Source of the DNA: Isochrysis galbana
Taxonomy: Eukaryota; Haptophyta; Isochrysidales; Isochrysidaceae
Direction: 5' to 3'
Length of the DNA stretch: 33,610 bases
Assembly: GCA_018136815.1 (NCBI GenBank)
Contig: CM030945.1
Coordinates: forward strand, 1-33,610
Below, in pieces: positions 21,201 to 26,971 of this stretch. Each line of letters begins with the position of its first letter. The first letter of the stretch is position 1. The notes under the pieces are model-generated. The model was not told the origin of the DNA and made no database searches. It saw only the letters and a program-made list of their open reading frames with translations. A program made the translations under genes and the position numbers.

Positions 21201-21393
21201 GGGCTTCAGCCGGCGAGGCGGCTCCCACCGTCGAGGACTGAATAGAGCTAGAGACAGGGGGAGAATCGCCGCGTTGACAGCTCTTCTCCCCAAGCGGCGT
21301 AGGGATCGGATCGGGATGGTGGTGGTGGCGTTCGGGCCCACCGCCCGCGATGTTCTCCGCCAGGGTTTGAAGGACGGGGACCCCGCCGGACCC
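15151..21393 (-). CDS. pol: Pol polyprotein, in frame with gag after a TAG (copy B)
   Basis: The frame is open from the codon after the gag TAG for 2,081 codons; it has no obvious ATG of its own near the 5' end, which suggests expression as a Gag-Pol fusion. Counting from the GTG at 21228, residues 1-400 are a Ser/Pro/Ala-rich linker without known domain. About 405-622 is the methyltransferase-like domain. About 1030-1130 is the aspartic protease (LADTGAGPSV, LLLGNDFL). About 1400-1640 is reverse transcriptase (VLVSKKDGSVRFCVDYRD, LDLASGFWGI, LPFGIQSGPS, PYLDD at about 16504-16519). About 1725-1850 is RNase H (VKTDGASKLG, TEIELLAAL, VVDHSALRWL). After RNase H five extra bases near 15248 shift the frame, so the last roughly 30 residues are aberrant and integrase is lost. 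Gypsy pol is usually about half this length; the excess lies before the protease. Confidence 0.92.
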   Translation of the reverse strand, partial: GSGGVPVLQTLAENIAGGGPERHHHHPDPIPTPLGEKSCQRGDSPPVSSSIQSSTVGAASPAEAPAERLSRKPESTLDPGSWKQVCPGDRRDPTLRNSCTSTSSSITSHAIRMLGADSRTLPLLESVSTDTMLSSVPSNSPRSFDASSSLDSPPDGPAQGGGLGRFDASSVSSFRKRTVVKPSRAVDSVSSSALGSMDRSDVAAAAYENVVAALPVSALSRRDPSGDLSPKGHSRSRSADESSLSTVGSRAVEAETSVSSSPLSPVRYISPSSCSFSRLEVAPVLVSDLVPDPEGSASGVDEVEGSKGAAAFRAHAVVTPASGDAGAVDYDPTSRTTWTPASPLSLGSPEDPHSRDRPPGPTPFRSSPPKLEGDDPLPLNSTAEAIHRIAVVGCSSAAKSTEAARAPTRELQMLAASRARASGSSVILPRHLAEAALALRRPDASTHASPSAVLPTHFDELCAELAAIHDAVTFDAAEGIPPPRVLVVGEASGVVSSMFLLAGAHVATCDLRPSEIDYIPHFCGDALHIQNLGWDLVVAHPPCTYLSAVSCQWLDREPGRRQALESAARVFLAMASADAPFVAVENPRMHAEASALVGGLRPRQFVQPWQHGTGHQKATGLYLKASLPPLQPSKIVEGRLSAMADLSPSPHRGALRSRTYVGIAGAMAAQWMPVLRRYARKAKASRSLNFTVDWAISQAAASLRERPSLCSTGFELAEPRTALARFMEGRGEAASSPHLTPPSGSPVSDSVVVISDAGPVADASRLLHRKDSETNASQDGTVAEVDCFTPWEWPMKDRSTTPGPPNTVKKRRSKWQVFDRDVISGVHRWRDVTPSIAQEIAEQAAAAEPSEPSILSRLGSQGINALSPSASFTAGDEGVAEPTGSVVAERPLENGDVGLDSGEDDTPETPEHRSMQALETKPSDAADGEGTPQALCGDGAAARGLSAAGFSELSKLPKTDLQKSLEKEWSRQMDQPRHPTDRRGLGYDGVPNPSSSAEASPYSSIPFVPQTVAAAIERVPHVDESSPSRPASNPTTPSPGAGTSLPVESIADTPPPLYPRHCLYVRDLVVCRADGDRAAQGFVLPDVALTVNSTLADTGAGPSVITTALLDRLPEDACVERVSDATVPNLHGPDGLPLITRGRASLVFSLSGRLFRHLFAVIEGNPMLLLGNDFLAAHSATISLDAASSEGSLRLRPASGDSDDSSRVLSECVVRVSTAPPPVADSGFVGAISMSPGQPLTVDFLERSTATREVPAGSEGEAAADARQPLYTPLFESADEFAAKAPASTSSEYLLYTEQAVTIPAFHRATIWVRVPLALRDHSDCAMLVDRLPNREALDSSPLVMPTVVTPTDDHRIAVTIVHTGVDALTLPSLHPIASLQVRFKLHRGWTPTGSEGDGDPVTALSEEQRSLLDSATIDPDRLLSDDQREEVRQLLARRIKAFALHPGAPNHTHVLEVELPLNPGAVPHRHAPSRVGRAGELIIEEEVAKMEAAGIIRKSNSAWASRVVLVSKKDGSVRFCVDYRDTNAKLRVEDSPLPLIVEAIDRLASGQGPLSSLFLCTLDLASGFWGIPIKESHKHITAFTTHRGKYEFNFLPFGIQSGPSYMCRLMDIVLGALAWEICMPYLDDVGIWSTGVGPSEEARAQASFEQMLHRLDLVLERLEWAGLTCKMSKCVFFATSTEYLGHVVSREGLKMDPKKVAAVADIDPSSINSLEAVRSFLGLCSYYRRFIRQFAAKAAPLTALTRKGCDVAKESQSEECRRAIQELKTAITSEPVLTPPRDDRPFIVKTDGASKLGIAGILSQLGDDNRERVVGYYARSLTSAERHWTVTEIELLAALESIRNWRPYLWGRRFKLVVDHSALRWLHTMKDQVAGGPASRLTRWALKLAEYRFDVEHKPGAVHQDADGLSRLASLEPEHEDEPLAGPASLAVREPGSESLAEHERSHPVAAITRSVATARGLQALDRSRRRASDSGPAIQSSYLAPGTPTSAEMKAALAEDPFVEPLLGSGETANHEPSGQGSPPPAAASGPVADDDSCSSPVAPAPFPLSNPRCFAVSSFTMGSSTIAPFLTPPTRTR
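19365..20010 (-). other. Phage-type DNA cytosine methyltransferase-like domain inside Pol (copy B)
   Basis: The domain covers about 215 residues of the Pol frame. In order it shows RVLVVGEASGVVSSMF and ATCDLRPSE (SAM-binding motif I and following acidic turn), CGDAL, WDLVVAHPPCTYLS (motif IV, PPC with the candidate catalytic Cys), FVAVENPR (equivalent of the ENV motif), QPWQHGTGHQKATGLYL and LPPLQPSKIVEGR, then RSRTYVGIAGAMAAQW. This series matches, from my knowledge of the family, small DNA cytosine methyltransferase-like proteins of bacteriophages and prokaryotes rather than eukaryotic DNMT1/DNMT3. The DNA-recognition region is short. Activity and specificity are inferred only; the Cys-containing motif argues against loss of the active site. 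Confidence 0.8.
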
Positions 21394-21396
21394 CTA
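21394..21396 (-). other. In-frame TAG between gag and pol
   Basis: Gag ends VRVKPQ-TAG and the same frame continues without another stop into Pol. I checked every codon from 21393 down to the GTG at 21228. The next base after TAG is G, as in several known readthrough sites. The same TAG sits at the homologous place in copy A (9507-9509). Translational readthrough is the simplest explanation; a shared inherited mutation is possible. Confidence 0.75.
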
Positions 21397-24336
21397 CTGA
21401 GGCTTAACCCGGACCATCGAGCGAAGAAGCTTATGAATGTGCTCGTCCGATCCACACTCTCCGCAGCCAGCCTCACACAGAAAGCGAATATATGGCTGAC
21501 AGATGACGGGGTTGTGAGCACCGTCTCCCGTGCCATATTTCCAGGCTTCGCTGGCTGGAGTGCCAGGAGGAGCGTGAGGTCGGAAAGCGCAGAAGGCACA
21601 GCCGTTTTCGTTCGTCCATTCGGTGATTCCCCTATTGATATCGTCCGTCCGTGGAGTTTCCATTGAATTATCGGCCGGTCGGCACTTTGCTAGCGCCGCC
21701 GAGACCCTTGGGTGCTTGGCATAGCCTGCTACGGCCCAGAAGCGGGCTCGGGCCCGATTCCAAAGCTCGGGCGTCCACCGGGATACGCCCAGGTCAGGCG
21801 GTAGCCCTTGGCCGTTCGCCGGCGGATCGCAGCGACGGCTGGGCGGCCGAGACGAGCCTCCCTTTCGACCGGGTGGATCGGTTAGTATAGCCGGCAACGG
21901 TGAGTTGGAGTGGTAACTTGCCGGCGGTGCAGCAGCCCGATAATCAGGCTTCGAAGCAGGCGAATGTCCCTGTCCGCGAAGAGCTTCCGCCACGGTAGCT
22001 TGGACGGCCGCCTGCACGGCGGCAACCATGTCCGTGGTCGAAGCGGTCTTCTGGGACGAGGAAGTCTCGTTCTTTGCCTCGCCTGAGGCTTTAGTGCGTA
22101 CGCTAGCCACGGTTTGCTTCGTCGAGGGCCGGGATTGATGACGCTTCACCCGAGCCTGCTCGTAAGGGCTGAGGTACCGTTGGCAGAGGTTGACGCACGA
22201 GAGCGCCGACCGACCTAGCTCGTGGTTCTCTACGCGGAAACGAGTCTCCGCGAGCACCTCCGCAAATTTAATCGCATTGTCGACGCCGCGCTGAGGATCA
22301 ACCTTATCGTTCCGGATGATTTCTTCGAACCTTTGGTTGATCTCATGGGCCATGTTTGGATGATCCCACACGTTGGTGGAGTCAACCGCGGAATCGCCAA
22401 GCTTGCGGATGTAGGCGCGAACCAAATTCTTGCTGAGCTCACATAGATCAGCGCCGGCCTCGCGCTCCCTCATGCGGTCCCACTCCATCGACGCCGAGTC
22501 TTTCGCGAAACCATCGGCCCCGTTTGCGAAGGTCCCGTCGCATTTGCGAAGAAGGACGTCAGCAGCGAGGACAGGATTGAGAGCGAGGGCGCGGTCCTCC
22601 ACTAGATCGAGGAGGAAGGCGAAGATGCGAGAATTGCCGCTGGAATTGGCTCCGGCTGCCGCGAGGAGGGAGGTAAATATTTCGCGATGATCGCAGCCGA
22701 GCGCTAGTGCCCGCTCCAACGGCTTGATGAGAGTTAGCCGAAATTCGTTCCAGGCTGTCGCCGCGGTTTGAACGTTATCGGAGGCGAGGGCCTTTGGGAA
22801 GCGGAGCTCCGAAAGCTCTTTGCCCATCCTGACCTGATGGTGAAGGGTTTGCTCGGCTGAGAAGCGGCTACGCACCCATTTGAGCAAGTGGTCCTCCTCC
22901 ATGAAAATTCGGCAATGCCAAACGTTGCCCGCCAGGGAGAGGTTGCTCTTCAAAATGGTGTGGATGAGCTCATGCTCGTCGGAGTCGCGGTAAAGGGCGG
23001 CCAGATCGCGTGAGGGCAGGGCGAGGAGATTTTTCCACTCGCTTACAACTGCCTCTCGCTCATCCATCCCCACCGCAAGGCAGGGGTCGCGAGGGTGGCG
23101 GAACGGCACCACCGGGGTCGGGCCCCGGTAAGGGCTCTGATCCTGGCGGCGGGATTCCGATTTGGAGGTCGGGTACGCCGACCGTGGAACCCTAGTAGCC
23201 GGAGAGGCGTGGCCCTTTTGGTCTAGGGCAGGAGGTTCGTCCATGGATGGTTCCTTCTGAGCCGGCCTAGCAGAATCCGCAGCCGCCTCGGTCCGATCCA
23301 TGGACGGACTTGAAGTGGGCTCTTGGCGGGCTTGGAGTAGCTGAGTCAGGGCTTTGAACCCTGCTTCAACTTGATCCCGGAGAAGCCCCTCCCTCGCCTC
23401 TGCCGCGGCAAGGGATGACTGTAGGCGCTCCACAGCCCCTTTTAGGGTGTTGGTCTGCGCTTGAAGCCTTGCCATTTCCGCATCCTGACGCGCCGCGGCC
23501 GTCTCGATCGGGGTGATCTCTTGATCAAAGACCCCTTTTGATGACGGCGGGGCATAGTCCCGGTAAGCGGGGCTTCGGAAGCTGATCCCCTCCCCTTCAC
23601 CGACCTCAGACTCATCATCTCGAAGGTAAGGAGGGGGGTCAAACTGAATCAGAGGGAGGGGACCCTCCTCCACCTCATTGGCCAACTCAGCGACGCTGAA
23701 GTTGGCCTCATGCGGGAGAGGGTCATGCTCCACCATGGCCCGCTGTGATTGCACCCGGTGGGTGCCGAAGGAAGCGGACAAATCCTCGCCATCCGCCACG
23801 AGCTGATCGGAGCCAGTCGTGGAGATAGCAGCCGGGGTGATGGGTGCCATTGGTGTAGCCTCAGAAGCCGTGGGATCACTCGGACATCCCACGGGAGCAA
23901 AAGCTGCAGCGGGCAGAGAAGGTTCCCTGAGGGGTTCCTCCTCTGCGGCCGAGGACGCAAGCTTCGATTTCGTGCTTGTCGAGTCGAGCGGAGCCGGAGG
24001 GCTCTGAGCCACTCCGTCGCGAGCAGCACCGGCGGCTAGCGCGGCGCTTTGGCCCTCCTCCCCACCGGGAGTCGGGTGAATGAAATTCTGGACTGGGTCG
24101 GGCAACCCCATTTGGGTGTCTGGACGGGGAACGAACGGCGAACGAAGGGCTGTGGGGCGGCGAGGCGCTCCTAGCGGCCCTAGTGTGTTGGGTTTTAAGA
24201 GATTGTTAGACCTACAAAGAACTCTTCCCTCAGGGAGGGAGCCTAGGCTGCTTGAGTGCAGCGACGCAGCGAACAACGACGGACAACGGAGCTTAGAACA
24301 ACAGGATACACCGACCCACGAACACACCGGAATCAT
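21394..24336 (-). CDS. gag: Gag-like polyprotein (copy B)
   Basis: This 980-codon frame encodes the capsid/nucleocapsid precursor by position and composition. The first 75 residues are poorly conserved in frame between copies, so Met76 at 24111 (MGLPDPVQNF) is a plausible alternative start. Residues about 90-270 are Pro/Ala-rich. About 275-335 is a predicted coiled coil (MARLQAQTNTLKGAVERL and following heptads). About 420-760 is mostly helical and holds the best conserved stretch, presumably capsid. The C-terminus, about 915-970, is Cys/His-rich (GCAFCAF, then EAGCGECGSDEHIH), possibly an atypical zinc-binding nucleocapsid, because the canonical CCHC spacing is not met. Gag is much longer than in typical gypsy elements. 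I recognise no specific Gag family by sequence. Confidence 0.85.
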   Translation of the reverse strand: MIPVCSWVGVSCCSKLRCPSLFAASLHSSSLGSLPEGRVLCRSNNLLKPNTLGPLGAPRRPTALRSPFVPRPDTQMGLPDPVQNFIHPTPGGEEGQSAALAAGAARDGVAQSPPAPLDSTSTKSKLASSAAEEEPLREPSLPAAAFAPVGCPSDPTASEATPMAPITPAAISTTGSDQLVADGEDLSASFGTHRVQSQRAMVEHDPLPHEANFSVAELANEVEEGPLPLIQFDPPPYLRDDESEVGEGEGISFRSPAYRDYAPPSSKGVFDQEITPIETAAARQDAEMARLQAQTNTLKGAVERLQSSLAAAEAREGLLRDQVEAGFKALTQLLQARQEPTSSPSMDRTEAAADSARPAQKEPSMDEPPALDQKGHASPATRVPRSAYPTSKSESRRQDQSPYRGPTPVVPFRHPRDPCLAVGMDEREAVVSEWKNLLALPSRDLAALYRDSDEHELIHTILKSNLSLAGNVWHCRIFMEEDHLLKWVRSRFSAEQTLHHQVRMGKELSELRFPKALASDNVQTAATAWNEFRLTLIKPLERALALGCDHREIFTSLLAAAGANSSGNSRIFAFLLDLVEDRALALNPVLAADVLLRKCDGTFANGADGFAKDSASMEWDRMREREAGADLCELSKNLVRAYIRKLGDSAVDSTNVWDHPNMAHEINQRFEEIIRNDKVDPQRGVDNAIKFAEVLAETRFRVENHELGRSALSCVNLCQRYLSPYEQARVKRHQSRPSTKQTVASVRTKASGEAKNETSSSQKTASTTDMVAAVQAAVQATVAEALRGQGHSPASKPDYRAAAPPASYHSNSPLPAILTDPPGRKGGSSRPPSRRCDPPANGQGLPPDLGVSRWTPELWNRARARFWAVAGYAKHPRVSAALAKCRPADNSMETPRTDDINRGITEWTNENGCAFCAFRPHAPPGTPASEAWKYGTGDGAHNPVICQPYIRFLCEAGCGECGSDEHIHKLLRSMVRVKPQ

Positions 24337-25286
24337 TCACCCAAACCAAGCAAATTATCAAGCAACCGCGACCCCAAATCACCGATAACTCAAACACGTC
24401 GCGAGAGACGGAGAGAGAGAGCGAGAGAGAGAGAGACTCCGCAGCGACGGCCGGAGCGTGTCTCCGTTGTAACTTCCCACGTAGCGGAGAGTCCGAAGGG
24501 GAGCGTCCTGTCGCGCGACCACGGCGATCACTTTGGATACAGATCGCGACGAGATATCTTCACGACCGAATAAATCTTGCCGTTGAGCGTGAACCTTCTA
24601 GACGCTTCTGAGTAGCAACCAAGGGGAAGAAACACCAAAGGGGCCAAGGGCTTGCATGTAACTTGCATCAAGGGGAAAGATTCCCTCACCTAGGAAGCGA
24701 ACCTACACCGGTCTCCAAGGGGAGATAGCAAATTAAACCTCAAATCTCGAGCGGATAGAGCAACCGACTTGCTCGCCAAAACCTTGACCGAGAAGAAAGA
24801 AGCAAGGACCTACAAGCCAAGGGTAGCGGACCTAGGGAATGTGAGAGGAAATTTCCGAACGCCAACGCCAAACGCCGAACGCGGGAAGGCAACGAAACCC
24901 TAACCAGGCCAAGCAGAACCTACGAAGAACAGGCCTGGACGACAACGAAAGTGAGCAGGTCCCAAGAAAGAACCGGAACCCAACAAGAAACGACAAGCCT
25001 TGCAAGAAGCTAAACAAGCCTTCACAAGGTAACCTGAGAGCCTGAGACAAGCGCGCAGCGAGTGACAGGCGACCTGGCTCCTTTGGGTCAAGATTACCCG
25101 AAAGGAGGAAACCTGGAATCTAGACCTGACAGACAGGCTAGAAGGAACGAAACGAGAACTCGAATTCTAGATCGCTAGGGACGAACCCTACCAACCTAGA
25201 TGTACCTGAGCTTCACCGTGTGGCCGCACGGCGAAGGACCTGGAAACAAGAGCCTGGAAATCGCATCATCTAGGATGAATGCGACA
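24337..25286 (-). repeat. 5' LTR plus leader of copy B
   Basis: This non-coding stretch upstream of gag is near-identical to about 529-1505. It begins with TG at the outer edge. The inner LTR end and primer-binding site were not resolved. It holds a short array of GCGTT/GGCGTT-type repeats on the element strand (24855-24885) and an AG tract at 24401-24437 (CT on the element strand) about 65-100 bp before the gag ATG. Confidence 0.75.
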
Positions 25287-25679
25287 AAGTTGGGAAACAG
25301 AGGCATGGGGTGCTCTCCAGGGAAGATTGATGGTTGTGAAGTGCCCTCCCATGGTGGGTGCACTGATGGTAGAGGTTTCCACCATGGGGAGGGCAGCAGA
25401 GCTGCCCTCCCACATGAGGTGCTCTTGGGGTGGGAGGGTTTCCCACTGTTGGAGGGGGTCTCAGAGACCCCCTGCATGCTACGCAGAGCCATGGTGGCAA
25501 CCTTTTCGGTGCCAGTGCTCGCCACCCCGCGCGCCTGCGCGGGTGTGGTTTGGATGGGTTGAATGGGCTCTGAGAGGGCTTTCTGACGAGCCGCCTCGGG
25601 CGGCATGGGGCGTCCCAGGTGGGGCGCGGTGACGAGGGTCGCCTGGGGCTCGGGAGCGGTCGCGGCACGCTCCATAGGT

Positions 25680-25734
25680 CAAACTATAACAATAGTTTTC
25701 AGTCCGTCCTAGTTTCTAGGACTGGTCCTAGAAA
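25680..25734. repeat. Two adjacent perfect inverted repeats
   Basis: AAACTAT AACA ATAGTTT has a 7-bp stem and 4-base loop. About 15 bases further, TTTCTAGGAC TG GTCCTAGAAA (25713-25734) has a 10-bp stem and 2-base centre. On single strands both would form hairpins. They could be the end of a small DNA transposon or a structured regulatory site; no partner copy is visible in the window. Confidence 0.7.
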
Positions 25735-26000
25735 GCTGGGTACCTTTATCCGAGAGGTGCGCGGAGGGCTGCGCAAATGACACATCTTGCCTTCAGCAGG
25801 CAGACAATCAATCTCGGGATCTCGGGCGGCCGACGAGCGACGAGTGTAAGTGGGACGCGGGACGGATCAAAAAGGAATCCGGTGTGATGAATACTACGTA
25901 TCAAAATACGTCTATCACTCCGGCGGCGGGCGCCGCGGTTCATTACTCATTACCGGAAGAGCCCCAGACCCCAGAGCGTGTGCAAGTGTGCAAGGGACAA

Positions 26001-26024
26001 GGGAGGGGCGAGGGGGGAGGGGGG
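26001..26024 (+). other. Potential G-quadruplex
   Basis: Four G runs of three or more, separated by one to three bases, occur on the plus strand about 970 bp upstream of the GNL1-like start codon. Formation in vivo is not shown by sequence. Confidence 0.6.
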
Positions 26025-26700
26025 AGGAGAATCGCACCATTTTCCATTTTCTGGCGAAGATAGAAGATTTTCGTGGCGGCAGGTGGCCCCCCTGGGATTT
26101 TTGTTGTGGGCTTTGGAGAATGGTCAAAAAATGTCACCACTCATCCATATTAGTACTTAAAAAGCCCTGTTTGACCACCCTAGTAGTACTAGAGCAGAGA
26201 GAGTTATTGTTTTTGTGTGTGGAGTGTGGCGGAGAGCGTAAATCAAGACACGCGTGCGCGCGCACGGGCACGGGGGGAGTTTTGTTGCTGGTTGGGACAA
26301 CTCTCCCAGCAACCACCAAGGGGCCGAAGGACTGCAGCGCCAGGAGTTGGGCACGCGTCGGGAATTGGGTAGACACGGAGTCCAGGTGATTCTATTAAAC
26401 AACTAGGGTGATAGGGTGATAGTGCCCCAGAGCACGATAAATAAAGCCTGGCGACTAGCGATGATGTCGAGGTCTAAAAATATACGGAACGAGTTCTTCA
26501 GAAGATACGGGACCATCCACCGAGCACACCACTGCAGATGACCAGAGAAACAAAGATATCTAGCTCACAGAGTGTGAAGAAGAAAGATTGAGGAAAGCAC
26601 CATATCTCGCGAAATGAATGTCGAGAGTCGAGAGCGATGGCCGATTCGGGGAGGAGTTAGGCCCCCGAGAGATGTCAGATTTGGGCTCAATACGTCTAAT

Positions 26701-26716
26701 CTCTCTCTCCCCCCCT

Positions 26717-26776
<60 letters not shown>

Positions 26777-26783
26777 CCCCCCC

Positions 26784-26874
<91 letters not shown>

Positions 26875-26889
26875 CTCCCTCTCTTTCTT

Positions 26890-26968
<79 letters not shown>
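26701..26968 (+). repeat. CT microsatellite directly upstream of GNL1-like gene
   Basis: It is almost pure CT with an internal C run at 26774-26794 and a few CTTT interruptions. It ends four bases before the start codon at 26972, so any transcript starting within or before it carries a pyrimidine 5' leader. Confidence 0.95.
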
Positions 26969-26969
<1 letters not shown>

Positions 26970-26971
26970 CG

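Larger units (their letters stand above)
13580..25286 (-). mobile_element. Large Ty3/gypsy chromovirus-type retrotransposon, copy B
   Basis: This is the best preserved copy, with at least 11.7 kb visible. On the minus strand it runs LTR/leader, gag, in-frame TAG, pol. The outer LTR edge is at 25286 (TG on the element strand), defined by loss of similarity to copy X at 1505. The 3' LTR lies in the N gap, so a target-site duplication and LTR-LTR divergence cannot be tested. Domain order protease, reverse transcriptase, RNase H, integrase, chromodomain places it with Ty3/gypsy chromoviruses. Unusual features are its size, a methyltransferase-like domain between Gag and protease, and a conserved stop between Gag and Pol. 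Frameshifts near 15248, 14750, 14660 and 13980 inactivate integrase and chromodomain. Confidence 0.93.
25287..26700. other. Intergenic region, no gene recognised
   Basis: Immediately beyond the LTR, 25287-25680 is GC-rich with an open frame on the minus strand that runs into the LTR; its translation is biased in composition and has no motif. 25680-25734 holds two hairpins and 26001-26024 a G-run cluster, both listed separately. 26040-26700 has mixed composition with no supported exon. Transcription of the GNL1-like gene probably starts in the last part of this stretch or within the CT tract. Confidence 0.5.

Noticed and set aside
20158..21241. Plus-strand open frames opposite gag and pol in copy B and their equivalents in copy A
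   Set aside because: They are antisense shadows of a real coding frame in GC-rich DNA, with no motif of their own.
24337..24660. Search for a tRNA primer-binding site and inner LTR end
   Set aside because: Candidate TGG-starting sites on the minus strand did not look like a tRNA 3' end or were not conserved between the copies, so no boundary was assigned.
25196..25675. Minus-strand open frame of 159 codons reading into the LTR
   Set aside because: No recognisable motif, competing open frames on both strands, and it crosses an element boundary.
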